Positions 1 to 10,170 of a stretch of 24,147 bases of DNA are shown here, piece after piece. The translations under genes and the position numbers were made by a program. The stretch is from Azolla pinnata (lineage: Eukaryota; Streptophyta; Polypodiopsida; Salviniales; Salviniaceae): positions 70,165 to 94,311 of the forward strand of contig JBBBWG010007780.1 in NCBI GenBank assembly GCA_037176905.1. Reading direction: 5' to 3'. A model generated the notes under the pieces. It saw only the letters and a list, made by a program, of their open reading frames with translations. It was not told the origin of the DNA and ran no database searches. Position 1 is the stretch's first letter, and every line of letters begins with the position of its first letter.

Positions 1-1117
1 ATTTATGAGTGCATACAAATGCATATAGATTGTATATACTGTATCTATGTGACACCTGATCTTCAAGTTGACAAATATGGAGACTGCGCTACTCAATTTA
101 GAACAAGGATGAAAAAGAGGCGTATAACCCCTAATGTAAAGAATGTTCACCACCCCATACGTGCATCATGAGATGGACGATTTTCATTGATAATCTGGGA
201 AAATTCAAACTTCTAGTGATCGGACTATTGTGACTAGCAACACACTAGCCAGAATCGATCAGCCACATGTAAAAGACAGTTCTGCATTGGACTGGAGGAT
301 TAGCCAGGTCAACAGCGTGTAACTGCTTTAAGTATTTCTCACGCATGTGACACTACCCTGAGTGTGCCTCTTCTACAATCTTGTCTTACATGGCATGGGA
401 AATGAAAGGAATGAAGATGCTGTGGGAAGAGTAGGTTGTCAAATAGTTAGTGCAGCATCTTTGTTGTCCGCCAAGGTTGTGAGAAGAACAGGCTTTCATA
501 TCTTTCTGGACTATGTACACATGAGATAGTCAACAAAGGATTGAAGAGTACCACAGTTCATATCTTACTTTATGCTGATGATAATAGTTTTCTTAGTCAG
601 ATGCAAGCACATCTCCATGCCCTAGATAGTTTCTATACATATGGATCAGATTCATGAGACCTAGATGCACTCAGTCAACTCCTTGTCTGACAGCAGAATG
701 GAACCCAGCCTCCTCCCTAGTGCTTCCCTTATCTATTGAATATGCATTTCATGCTTACTAACCACCTCAAGAATCAATCCACTAATTGCATTATATCACT
801 ACAATGGAGGGTTTGGTAACGTAGAACTTTATTTTTGTTTCAATGTGATAAATCCGAATTCAACCACATAATTAAGGTTTGAGACAGCCCAATTCCACTA
901 TAGTAGACTTTTACTACTTTATTCATAATCATGATTTGGTAGTACCAGAAGAAATGAAAGAAATGAAATAGTAAGTTATAAACAATTTTCACTTCTGCGG
1001 GCATATGGAAAACCGCGAATTGGTCCTTAACAATATCTTCATTAAGATGAATTGCATCATCCTTTTTATATAACTAGATAAAATCTACATTTTACAATAT
1101 ATGAATACCCAACCAAC
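1..1117 (-). other. REV3 intron sequence, no convincing exon
   Basis: This starts at the donor after exon 10 (minus CAG|gttggt at 1118) and continues to the left edge. I looked for the next REV3 exon on the minus strand and found none that I trust. The only protein-like piece is at about 1000-1060 and reads IHLNEDIVKDQF after a possible AG acceptor. It resembles the end of exon 10 and is treated as a finding. No tRNA, ORF or repeat array was seen in the remainder. Confidence 0.5.
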
Positions 1118-4100
1118 CTGAGAATTTTGAGTAAGTTGATGCTTAATGATATCTTCATTAAGAAGACTTTCAACCTCTTCTTTTATATCATTAGACCTGA
1201 AATTGCTCTCATCTGTCAGTAAGCAACTTTCCGAATATGCTGCTTGTGTGCACAAAAGCAAAGCATTCTTCTCACTGGTAGAGGCTGCACCCATACCAAT
1301 GTCATCTTTATGTGGTTCATAAGAATTAAAGGAACTTTCGTCCTCATTGCAAGGTGAAGATTGTCCATGAGCAAGTAAGATGGTTTCAAGCATTCTCTTG
1401 AAATGCTCCACATGTGGCTGCTCTGCAGGGATCCGTCGTTCATAGGAAAATGCCTGTTCATTATCTATGGTAGCAGTATTGATTTTGACATCAAGCTCCT
1501 TTCACCAAATAAAACAAAGTAAAGAAATTAATACTGAAACTGAAGCACATAGAGAAGAACAACTTTATGTCACCCACTTACCTTCCATATTGGTATTAGT
1601 GACTGCACCATCTTAATTTGAGTGTCTGCTTTTTCAAGTGGTATATACAAAAGTTCCTTGTGATTCAAAATGGCTGTAATTCCAAAGATCAAAAATATAT
1701 TTCAGTCTTCAGCTTGTGTAAAACGTTTTAGATGCCTTTTCTTATCATTCTATATACCTTCCACCGATGCATCTCCTTCTAGTTCACAAGTGCTCTGCTT
1801 CTGTAATGTTGTTCTTTCGTATCCGCTCAATGATGCACACGATAACTCTATTGGCCTCATAGGCAGAGTTTGTGTCTGATCAATCAGCCTTTCACTGGAC
1901 ATTGCAAGCTCCTTGATTATCTGTACCGCACCAGATGTATGAAGCTGGGAGAATTTGTTCTTTAACACGGGTGGTCGAAATTTAACGTCAGATAAATGGA
2001 TATGTCCCATTCCAGCCAGATTATGATCAATCTGCATCAAGCTATATTTGATGATTTCATCACTTAGAATTCATTAGACAAAGAACACACGCAGTAGAAA
2101 AGAAGAATGCTCACCATGATTTGCAGTAGAAAGGGTATATGAGATTCATATGGTTGGAATTGTTGGTTTAAAATACCACCACCCTGAAAAATGGTATAAC
2201 AAAATGGCTTCTTTAATTCAGATTCTTGCGAAATACATGTAACATACACACATACATACATCTACACACGTGCATGCACGCATCCATGGATATATGTATT
2301 AGATAGTCGAGTGTTCCTCTCGTACTAATCTTATGTATGAACACGGAAATACTCCTTACCAGAAGAAGTGCACTCAAGCGTGGGACCTCTTGGGGGTAAT
2401 ACCTACATTCACAATCCAATAAATCATAAAACAATGGAAAAGCCAGTAATCTTGTAGCATTCCCTTATAATATTTTGTGTGAATTTACATTTGTTTCATA
2501 CCACACTAAAAACGATATTCTAGCAGGTGATTTCACGAAAAATATGGAGCATTTCATGAGTCCCAAAAATTAAGAGAAAGCAATCGGCATGCCACCTTAA
2601 ATATGATTCAGACGCTTATCAGGATTCTATCTATTGCACCAGTCCACCGTATGACCCATGACTATGCAGCTCTACTTTGTAGGGCCAGCCTGCCACATGT
2701 CATGTAACGGGTTTTTGATAGGGACATCTGGATAAGAAACTTCAGGATAAATCTCATACATCTATTGAAAGTTTCAATCAGTGTTATCGTGTTCATGTTG
2801 TGAAGCTACACTTCACATTACATGGTCTTTTGTGCTCTCACTCAGGTTCTCTATGCAGCAATACTATCTCATCAACTCTCACTTATGGTCCTGAAACTTT
2901 TACACCCAGTGAAAACAGGGATCTTAAATGATACTCCAATAGCACATGGCCGTATGCTGTCACAGCAGAAATCCACAAATATTTTCACTCTACCCTAGCA
3001 TTTAGGTATCCTTATATTATCCATTAGAAGCTTTACATCACATTGCTCTATTCTTTGGTAGGAATAAGATAAGCTCTTCATGCAGTCTAGTACTTTGAAA
3101 AATAAATCAATCTCAGATCATTTTTCTCCATAATAATTTGTGAATGTACTAAACATCAAAATAAACCGCGAGGTATGATTTTAGCCTCCTTTCAATCTCG
3201 TAATTTTCTTGTCTGGTTCGTTTGAAACATTCATGAGGTTATAAATGCATCTATTATGCATAAACATGGCTTATGTATTGCATGAATATTACATACAGCA
3301 TTATCTTCACAAAAAGTTGTTCTTCACTGTGATAGCCATAAAACTTCTTTCCACGAACAAGAATACAACCATATACATGCTGTCGTTTTGCACCCACAGT
3401 GCTTGCAAGCTGCGATATCAACAAGTTCAGAAGTATCAGAACAGTTGCAAGAGATCACCCCGTTTTATACTAGCTGGCTGCCTATTTCACTTTAGAAGTC
3501 CCAACCATGAAAGAACATGACATATAAGGTTAGCTCCAAAATCTACCACTGTTAAAAATATGTATATACCAACAAAGTATCACCTTAAGTGCCTTTTCAA
3601 TTGCAGATGCTAAGCTTCGAACAAATCCAGAAGCTGTTAATGGATATTAAAAATTAACTTAAGGATAACAAGAATGCTTTGTATCTCAATCGAACAAAAA
3701 ACATCTACCTGAGGTGGTGTCTTGAGGAAGATCTTCGTCATATGGTACATATAAGTACGGGAAAACCTGCAGACACAATGGGATAGAATAAAAACTCTGG
3801 GAAATTCCATGAATATAAATTATCCAGAGTATTGACTATAGGTGTGATCATGCTCCACTTCAAAATCAATTATTCACCCCATGTTCCAAGAATTTCATCA
3901 CGTCTTCCATACTTGTAAGTAAGTCACTTGGCAGCATAGACACACTGATCAAAGTTGTCATAGAAATCACATGTTCAGATTTGCAAACCATCGTGAGAAA
4001 ACAAACTACTTTGTGGAAAAAATTATAACTAAATTGATTATGGCATCTACTACTTGAGAAGGTTTCCTGGATCCAAACAAGACTAATAATCTTCTAAATT

Positions 4101-5261
4101 CACAGAGGCCCAATCCAGCAATTTCTTCTAATTTTGGAACTTTGGATGGAAAACACAGTTCGTTCCTTTTTTCTATGGAATAGAGACTCAAAAATAACTC
4201 TTCAATTAAAGTTTTAAGCAAATAAATGTTTGTATGGTCTTTCTCATTTTAGTTTTGAAATGTGGCAAAAACAATGAGAGAAACAAGACTATTGCTCAAG
4301 GAACTCTCCTTAACAGAGGTGCCAAAATAGAGATTACGCCGTGAATTGATCAAGGTTTCATACAAAAAATAATAGCATACTCACTCTTAAACCACGAACT
4401 GTCCAACTAATTTCTGCAATCCTTATTACCTAGCTCAAAATTGGGATGGCCTTTTACATGCTCGACTTAATAATACCAATTACAGTAAGGTTTACAATAT
4501 TTAACCCAAAACAGAATATTCAAAGAGAAAACGCAGCAAAAATTCAATAAAAACGAGAGTAAAATTCTCAACTAAAAGAGTAATGTAGTGGAGTAAGGAA
4601 GAGAAGAGTTTGATCCAACCATATGGTATAGAAACAGAGAAAATCCTCCTCTCAAGAAATTTTTTTAAAAAAAAAGAAATGTGTGGAGCTTACCTTGTGG
4701 AGATGTAAGCACATCTTTTGGCCAGAAACGGTGGGCCCAAAAATCCTCACTACTGGGACCTCTAATATGGGTTGTCCTGGACGTGGAGAGAAATTTTTAC
4801 TTATTTAGTCAAGTAATTGATCAAAAAGAAGAATAATCATTAACCACTGGTAAATGAATTGCAACATAAACAAAGAGCAAATAACGCAAGCCAAACATTT
4901 GAAGAGAATGAATTGATATCAATCTATCCATCTACCCATCCATCCATACACCAATCTATCTATCTCTCTATCTATCTATCTATTTATGTATCTATCTATC
5001 TATTTGTCAAAATATATAGATATAGATATATCCACGGAGATGGAAAAAAGGGTCCTTTCCCTAACGATGTTGTGGGCAGAGATAACCGAAGAGAGGATGT
5101 TGGCGCGGGAAGGAGTTGGACTGACCTTGAAAAGAAGAGTAGCAGGCATCGAATTCGGGCACAGGTGGGGCCATGTAGTAGTCCATGGAAACAATTCTCA
5201 AGCTAAGAGAAGGGGGTGGAGAAGAAGGGGATGCAGAAGGAACCCATACATCATCCTCCAT
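1118..5261 (-). CDS. REV3: DNA polymerase zeta catalytic subunit REV3, N-terminal part (10 exons, partial)
   Basis: REV3 is the B-family catalytic subunit of polymerase zeta, which extends past DNA lesions in the nucleus. Exons on the minus strand, all with GT-AG borders and compatible phases: 5261-5126, 4776-4694, 3766-3709, 3633-3584, 3409-3297, 2402-2360, 2183-2115, 2031-1758, 1673-1582 and 1498-1118, giving 433 codons. Family motifs seen: SLRIVSMDYYMAPP (about residues 19-32), VPVVRIFGPTVSGQK (52-66) followed across a splice by FPYLYVP, KKFYGYHSEEQLFVKI in exon 5, and QPYESHIPFLLQ then GMGHIHL in exons 7-8. These match plant REV3 N-termini as I remember them. The ATG at 5261 starts MEDDVW just before the conserved block. 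After exon 10 the reading frame continues beyond the left edge, so the exonuclease-like and polymerase domains are not in the window. 1-1117 reads as the next intron. Confidence 0.93.
4922..5005. repeat. (ATCT/ATCC)n microsatellite in REV3 intron 1
   Basis: Runs of ATCC and ATCT tetranucleotides with a few interruptions. They lie between exon 2 (ends 4776) and exon 1 (starts at 5126 on the plus numbering), so they are intronic. ORFs across them are low-complexity artefacts. Confidence 0.9.
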
Positions 5262-5276
5262 AGCTCCTCTTTCCCT

Positions 5277-5293
5277 CTTCTCTCTCTCTCTCT
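5277..5293. repeat. (CT)n tract in the REV3 leader
   Basis: A CT dinucleotide run starting 16 bases upstream of the REV3 start codon. On the REV3 strand it reads as (AG)n. It probably lies in the 5' untranslated leader. Confidence 0.75.
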
Positions 5294-5652
5294 TTCCCTG
5301 AATCTGCCAAACTCTTTGAAATGAAATTTCCCACGAAGAGAAAGAGCAGAGCAAAGTTGTGGGTTCCTTGGGGCTCTTGAAAAATTTTTTGATGCTTGAT
5401 CTTCCCCAAGTGATGGGAACAAGTCATTTTTGTATTTGATGGGTTTCAGAGGAGATTTGAAGAACACTGTGAAAGTCTGATCAAATATAGAATGATGTTG
5501 TTGGTATTGTGCTGATTAGAAAGAGAAGGGAGATCAAATTTCCGCGGAAAAATGGAGCTGATTTTGCTAGAACCTCGGGCCAGAATCGAGCATCCACGTC
5601 CATTTTTCGTTTGTGTTCGAATGGGACAAGAATTTTACGTGCTGCAGACTGA

Positions 5653-5742
5653 CCAAATCAAGGTTTATGTGGTTCAGGGTTTTAGGGTTTATTTAGGTGC
5701 GTTGGGGTTTTGGGTTTTGGGTTTAAGGGTTTAGGGGATGGG
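5653..5742. repeat. Degenerate TTTAGGG telomere-like tract
   Basis: Imperfect copies of TTTAGGG and GGTTTTGGG on the plus strand, about 400 bases upstream of the REV3 start codon. The 60-codon ORF at 5552-5734 that crosses it looks like an artefact, because its C-terminal half is just translated repeat. Confidence 0.7.
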
Positions 5743-6022
5743 GTTTGAAAGTGTGCTCTGGGAAATCTCGAGTAGGTCCCCTATGTTCTTGTTGTCCAAA
5801 GATTGTACGTTAGTGATGTGTGAGTATATAGAGTCTGATCGTATTGTAATCATAATGTCAATTGTGTGTATATATGCATACGATTATGTTATGTGTATAT
5901 GTAAGTGTTAGTGTCTAATGTCTTAGAGAGAGTGTGTGTGTGTGTGAAAGGATCGAAGGGTATGTTGCTCTTTACATCTCATTGTAATGACAAGAGTTCT
6001 AATTATAAAAACCCATAAGGGT
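5743..6022. other. Intergenic spacer, nothing recognised
   Basis: AT-rich sequence with a short (GT)n run near 5930-5945. No ORF with protein-like composition and no RNA gene were seen. Part of it may be distal REV3 promoter. Confidence 0.5.
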
Positions 6023-6450
6023 GGAATGAAAAGGGCAATCTGAAATTGAATACTAATTTCATTTTAACGCCCACTAAAACTAGAAATTGTGGATTAACGT
6101 CTAGTTTTATCTCTCACGAAAAATTAGCGCCCAACCAACTGGTTAAAACTGATTAGATTTTGAGATTACAAACTTCTGTTAAACGAATAGAGTGAAGGAA
6201 TCGATTAGTAAAGAGCAGTACAAAGCAGGAAACGATTTTTTAACGACCCTACAAAGATTAAGAATTGATGAGAGATAGATTGATGCGTTTAGTGAGAGAA
6301 TGAATAAAAAATCAATCGGTGGAATCAACTGGATGTTAATTTTTAGTGAAACATAAAGGCAAGCAGGCGTTAATCTGCATTTTTTACTCTTAATATACAT
6401 TAAGATGAAATTAATAAAATTGTTATCAGACGTTTTTTGGTGTTTTCCCA
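6023..6450. mobile_element. MITE-like palindromic element, copy 1 (degenerate)
   Basis: The left end carries CATTTTAACGCCCACTAAAAC, then GGATTAACGTCTAG and ATTAGCGCCCAAC. The right end carries the inverse order, finishing in a CAGACGTTTTTTGGTG block. This matches the best copy at 13938-14358 with many substitutions. No transposase is encoded, so it is a non-autonomous element. The minus-strand ORF at 6179-6451 is a reading of this element and not a gene. Confidence 0.65.
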
Positions 6451-6699
6451 ATAATGCAAATTTTAATCACATTTTAGCACATACTAAAATTATAAATTTT
6501 AGATTAACGCCTAGTTTTGCATCTCACTAGAAATTAATACCCAATTAATTCCAACTAATTGATTTCATCTCTTTCCTTAATACTATTACTTCCTAGTTGC
6601 TTCTCTCTAATCATTTTCTTACTAATAAATTCTAATCTTAATAGGCGTTAAAATGTAATTAGTAAATTTATTAGGCATTTTTTTGGTCATTTTTTCCGA
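6447..6699. mobile_element. MITE-like palindromic element, copy 2 (short)
   Basis: It begins with CACATTTTAGCACATACTAAAA and GATTAACGCCTAGTTTTGCATCTCAC. It ends with AGGCGTTAAAATGTAATT and TTATTAGGCATTTTTTTGG, the reverse complement of the family's left end. It abuts copy 1 directly. It is shorter than the 13938 copy because the central part is reduced. Confidence 0.7.
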
Positions 6700-6717
6700 C
6701 ACAAACACACACATATA

Positions 6718-7298
6718 TGGGGAGAACCAGCAAAAAATGCCTACAAAATTATAAATTACATTTTGATGCATACTGAAATAAAACGTTACAAATTAATGCT
6801 CGTTCTCACTTTCCGCTAAAAATTAACACCCAATTGATTCCAACAATATAACATTAATCAATTCTATTCCTCGTCACTTTATGTTCAATTTATCGTAATC
6901 GATTCCCTTGCTATATTTGATTCACAGAAGCTAGTAACTTTTCGAATCCAACGAATCGATTGACGCGTCAAATCAATTAACCAAGCGTTAATCAGCTGCT
7001 TAACAATCAGGTGTTGATTGAGCTCGCAAATAAGCCGATTCGACGTCGATCAAATAAAAATCGAGCGTCATGGAGAGTGTAAAGTTCGAGCGTAAAGTTG
7101 TAATTTCTACTTCGCCTCCAACCGTTTTTAATACCAAGTGGAAGGATATCGTTGAAATAACAATAATAATAATAATAATAATAATAATTGAGCGTCGAAA
7201 TTTCAGATTTAGGCGTTTGATCCGTAGTTCCTAGTTTTTAAACAGGAGTTAAAATGTAGTTTATAATTTTGTCAGGCGGTTTTTAAGTAATTTTCCTG
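6718..7298. mobile_element. MITE-like palindromic element, copy 3 (with AAT insertion)
   Basis: The left end reads AAAAAATGCCTACAAAATTA, then TAAATTACATTTTGATGC. The right end reads GGAGTTAAAATGTAGTTTATAATTTTGTCAGGCGG. The element is longer than its relatives, partly because of an AAT microsatellite at about 7162-7189. Confidence 0.7.
7162..7189. repeat. (AAT)n microsatellite
   Basis: Nine or so AAT units in a row, inside MITE copy 3. Confidence 0.9.
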
Positions 7299-7304
7299 TA
7301 TAAT

Positions 7305-7440
7305 AAACTACCTAACTAACTAACTAACTAATAAATTAACTAATAAATCAACAAATTAATCAACAATTAATCAACAAATAAACTAACTCCTAAATTAATC
7401 AGTAAATCAACAAATAAAAAAAAATAACTAATAAATAAAT
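7305..7440. repeat. (CTAA)n and degenerate (CAAATTAAT) tract
   Basis: Four to five CTAA units followed by decaying TAAATCAAC/TTAATCAAC units. It separates MITE copy 3 from the promoter of gene A. Confidence 0.7.
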
Positions 7441-7483
7441 CAATATGTGTATGTGTGTGTATTTTAAGTGGTGTTTTTTAGGG

Positions 7484-7516
7484 TTTTGGCGGGAAACGCA
7501 AAACTGGCGCCAAAAA
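7484..7516 (+). promoter_or_regulatory. Two E2F-type sites upstream of gene A
   Basis: TTTTGGCGGGAAA at 7484-7496 matches the E2F consensus (TTTSSCGC type, read on the opposite strand as TTTCCCGCC). A second site, TGGCGCCAAAAA at 7505-7516, is a palindromic GGCGCC core with an A tail. They lie about 230 bases before the first ATG of the gene A transcript region. E2F sites of this form drive S-phase genes in plants. Their function here is inferred from sequence only. Confidence 0.6.
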
Positions 7517-7667
7517 GCGCATTTGCGTTTCGCGGATAATTTCCCCCTTTTTTTTTCGCGGGGTTTTTTTTTTTGTTGTTCGAACTTTTCCCCCGAAAAG
7601 CGGAACTTTTTCGAGCGCGCGCGCGAAAAAGAAAAAGTGTTTTTTTTCGCGCGTCATTTCTCTTTCT

Positions 7668-7812
7668 TCTTCTTTCTTTCTTTCTTTCGTTCTTTCTTTC
7701 TTCTTCTTCTTCTTTCTTCTCTGTGTATTTTAGCAGGTCGCATGGCGATGGCGGAAGCAAGCTCGATCCGCAGTCGTCGTCGTCGTCGTCCTCCTCCTCC
7801 TCGAAACCCTAA
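7668..7812 (+). promoter_or_regulatory. Gene A leader: pyrimidine tract, TATTTTAGCA, upstream ATGs, telo-box
   Basis: A homopyrimidine TTTC/TTC tract (7668-7722) is followed by TATTTTAGCA, then ATGs at 7742 and 7748 (ATGGCGATGGCGGAA). AAACCCTAA, a plant telo-box, follows at 7804-7812, 9 bases before the gene A start. The upstream ATGs are out of frame with gene A and open a 116-codon reading frame to 8092 that overlaps it. The pyrimidine tract plus TTTTAG could be a core-promoter Y-patch or the 3' splice site of a leader intron. Gene B has the same arrangement. Confidence 0.5.
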
Positions 7813-7821
7813 TTCTTCCCC

Positions 7822-8568
7822 ATGGCTTCTCACCTCAGTTCAGAGAACCTCTGCCCCCTCGCTTCTTTTTCTTCTTCTTCTTCTTCTATGGCGCTTTCAT
7901 CATATCCCAGCAGCAGCAGGAAACGAAGGAGCCCCTTGCCCCTCGGCTTCCCTCGATCTCCTCTCCAAGACATCACGGACCTCGTCCTCCTCTCCCCTCT
8001 CGTCTTCCAGGATCCGCCCCCGCAGATCCGCCTCGCTCTGGATGATCCGTATCCTTCTTCTGCCTCCGTTTGGTCGAGAAGCAAACGCGTGAAGCTCGAT
8101 GCTCCTCCTCCTCCTCCTCCTCCAGCTTCGCAGGCCGAGTTCCGGAGTTTCGAGCGCGCGGATGCAGATTCCATCGGAGTTTCTGGTCTACGGGGCCTGG
8201 GATCCAGCAGAAGTGCAGATTTCAGGGTCGCCGACGCTGCGATCGATGAAAGAAACGTCGCAATTCCAGCAGCTTGCACTAGCGATGGCGAGAACCGGCC
8301 CGCTTCTTTCCGCTTCTCTGTTCGTGGCGAAGAGTCAGACGCCGAAGAAGCGCCGCTGAACGGATCTCTTCCTTCCCTCGCTTCAAAGACGAGGGCGTGC
8401 AACGCCGGCAACAAGTTGCGACGGAAGCAAATCAGCGTTTCTGCTCAGCCTCCGAGATCAAGCTTCTCCATGACTTCATCATCATCATCATCTTCTTCTT
8501 CTTCTTCTTCTTCCAGTGCCAGAAACGCCAAGCCAAGCAACAGAAGCAGTGTCTTGAAGTTTCGTTAG
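7822..8568 (+). CDS. Gene A: single-exon UVI4/OSD1-like APC/C-inhibitor candidate, 248 aa
   Basis: Recognised by shared motifs, not by a whole-protein match. From the N-terminus: SSENLCP (6-12, a KEN/GxEN-like box lacking K or G), serine run, RKRR (33-36), destruction-box block FPRSPLQDIT (43-52), SKRVKLD, proline run, acidic DAEEAP, basic LRRKQ, serine run, and C-terminal VLKFR. Arabidopsis UVI4 and OSD1, which restrain APC/C activators in the nucleus to control endocycle entry and meiotic progression, carry GxEN, a PRTPLRDIT-type D-box and a C-terminal MR tail in the same order. The start at 7822 gives the frame with all motifs and lines up with an internal ATG in gene C. No intron is needed. 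The family is probable; functional equivalence is inference. E2F sites upstream fit a proliferation gene. Confidence 0.78.
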   Translation: MASHLSSENLCPLASFSSSSSSMALSSYPSSSRKRRSPLPLGFPRSPLQDITDLVLLSPLVFQDPPPQIRLALDDPYPSSASVWSRSKRVKLDAPPPPPPPASQAEFRSFERADADSIGVSGLRGLGSSRSADFRVADAAIDERNVAIPAACTSDGENRPASFRFSVRGEESDAEEAPLNGSLPSLASKTRACNAGNKLRRKQISVSAQPPRSSFSMTSSSSSSSSSSSSSSARNAKPSNRSSVLKFR

Positions 8569-9030
8569 GGTAAAACCACAGCTCACAGATTGCATCTGTC
8601 TGTGTGAATTTTCTGCTCATCTTCTCCGACGGAAGCTCAAGGTTCCATTCATTCTCTCTGCAAATCCATGGGAGATATGAGCTGGTCATCATCTCCATGA
8701 CTCTGATCATATCCATGGGACCTTCAATCTGCTGAGCAAGACCAATCTGCAACACAAAGAAGGAAGAGATCTGACACAACCTAAATTCTAAAACAATTTG
8801 ACGCCTTCATCGTCATGATCATCATCATCATCATCAACACCATCATCATCAATCTCGTCGTCTTCTTCTTCTTTCTTCCCTGCGATTTCCTGCTCATCCT
8901 TGACGCCGGATTTGACAATCCCAAATATATAGCCGTATCGTGTTCCTTTGATCAGACTGTATGAATCCTGGATTGGGAACATGTCTGATTTTATGTGTAT
9001 GAATCCCCGTATCATCAATGCTAGCGCCAT
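8432..9030 (-). CDS. Unrecognised protein-like reading frames antisense to the gene A 3' end (tentative)
   Basis: Two adjacent minus-strand frames look more protein-like than chance. The first (9030-8788) encodes 80 residues beginning MALALMIRGFIHIKSDMF and ending in an Asp/Glu-rich tail made by a GAT microsatellite. The second follows a good acceptor (TTTGTGTTGCAG) at about 8748 and contains DMIRVMEMMTSSYLPWICRE and TDAICELWFYPNE, then runs antisense into gene A. A 60-base intron from GGC|gtcaaa to that acceptor would join them in phase. I do not recognise the family. It could be a small gene, a gene relic or a chance frame. Confidence 0.25.
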
Positions 9031-9499
9031 TTCATCTATCCAAAAATGTGTTCGATTTTGCTCCGATCAAACCACAGTCTCAACCTTGAATCCTTCACAA
9101 TCTTGCTTACGCAATTCGGCAGCGCAATTGCTAGTTGCTTTGCTTGTGTAGAATCCTCGGACTGTTACTTGTGCAAAATTGCTTAGCTCATGTACCGCAT
9201 GCATTGAGATCAATCGGCCTGAATAAATTTCTCTACATATGCAATGTACAGATACTTAGCTTAAGATCAAGGTGAACAACACGAGTTATGGGAATCCAAG
9301 TTTGATTCTTTCTTTAAATCTTTGCCTATAGTGGTCTCTCTTGTTTGTTTCCACGACAATTTCGTGACACCATGTCGATCTAGTATATGTCTGTGGATCA
9401 CAATCGGATTCTTTTCACATCCGCCAAATTCAACAAGAGGCTATCAGATGATTGGGCCATGATTGCTCGATGGTTATGCGGATGATGTAACAACAATCC
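8569..9499. other. Gene A 3' flank
   Basis: Contains the probable gene A 3' untranslated region, a (CAT)n microsatellite at about 8813-8836, and the tentative antisense frames listed separately. Nothing else was recognised from about 9030 to 9499. Confidence 0.5.
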
Positions 9500-10070
9500 A
9501 TTCAAATTCTTACCTCTTGGCATCTGTCTGCATGCATACACATGCATGCAACCGAACAGACCCATACATGGATGATGATGACCCCCATCATCATGCGACC
9601 GCCCAAGCGCATGCATGCATCTCAATACATGTGTACATGTGGGGCATGTGTGCACACGCATACAACGGGAGACATGCACATGCATGGACGATGCCCATCA
9701 TCATGCAGCCGGATGCGTGCATACATCGTAACACATCGTGTACACATGCATACAACCAGAGACATGCACATTCATGGATGATGATGATGATGATGATGAA
9801 TGATGATGTGATAATGTGATGATGATATGATGATGATGATGTGATGATGTGATGATGATGATGATGATGATGCGATGGTGGTGGCACTAGCCCCCATCAT
9901 CGTGCAAAAACAAAGCACATCGACATGCATAGACGGATGGATGCGACGCATGGATGGATGATGGATGGGATGGGGATGGTGGGCAGGATGATGATGGCTC
10001 CCACCACCATCATCATCATGCAACAAAGCACATGGGCATGGATGCGATGCATGCGATGGATGCGATCGAT
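9500..10070. repeat. Degenerate ATG/CATG-rich minisatellite
   Basis: Built from GATGATG and ACATGCATG words arranged in higher-order units. GTGCACACGCATACAACGGG at 9651 recurs as GTGTACACATGCATACAACC near 9739, each followed by AGACATGCACATKCATGGA. Near 9892 and 10000 a second unit recurs, with CCATCATC(G/A)TGCAA and CAAAGCACAT. Many stretches alternate purine and pyrimidine. Long ORFs in several frames here encode only Met/His/Asp/Cys-rich repeats and are not genes. Confidence 0.75.
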
Positions 10071-10155
10071 GGGATGTTGGGCAGGTTTGACTCCAGAAAT
10101 GGCTCCAAATTTAGGGGCCAACTAATTCTCTGCTAAGAATTCAAATTTTCAAATC

Positions 10156-10164
10156 CCCAACGGT
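10156..10164 (+). promoter_or_regulatory. MSA-like element upstream of gene B
   Basis: CCCAACGGT matches the core of the mitosis-specific activator element (YCYAACGGYY) bound by plant MYB3R factors. It lies 64 bases before the first ATG of the presumed transcript and is followed by a TCC/TTC pyrimidine tract. The position suits G2/M expression. A nine-base match can occur by chance. Confidence 0.45.
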
Positions 10165-10170
10165 AACATT

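Noticed and set aside
4006..4221. 71-codon minus ORF in REV3 intron 2
   Set aside because: It lies between well-supported exons 2 and 3. Including it would break the REV3 frame, and I recognise no domain in it.
7120..7132. AACGG core on the minus strand upstream of gene A as an MSA element
   Set aside because: It is about 690 bases from the gene A start, inside a MITE copy, and the flanking bases fit the consensus poorly.
7830..8414. 194-codon minus ORF over gene A, and the 281-codon minus ORF over gene B (10226-11071)
   Set aside because: Both are shadows of the GC-rich coding frames. The conserved boxes and LKFR end are only in the plus frames.
9500..10070. CRISPR-like array reading of the repeated units
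   Set aside because: Units are degenerate with no constant repeat and unique spacer pattern, and the host is a plant nuclear genome.
9398..10136. His/Met/Cys-rich ORFs at 9398-10136, possibly metal-binding proteins
   Set aside because: They are translations of the ATG/CATG minisatellite in several frames and both strands, with no start context or conserved block.
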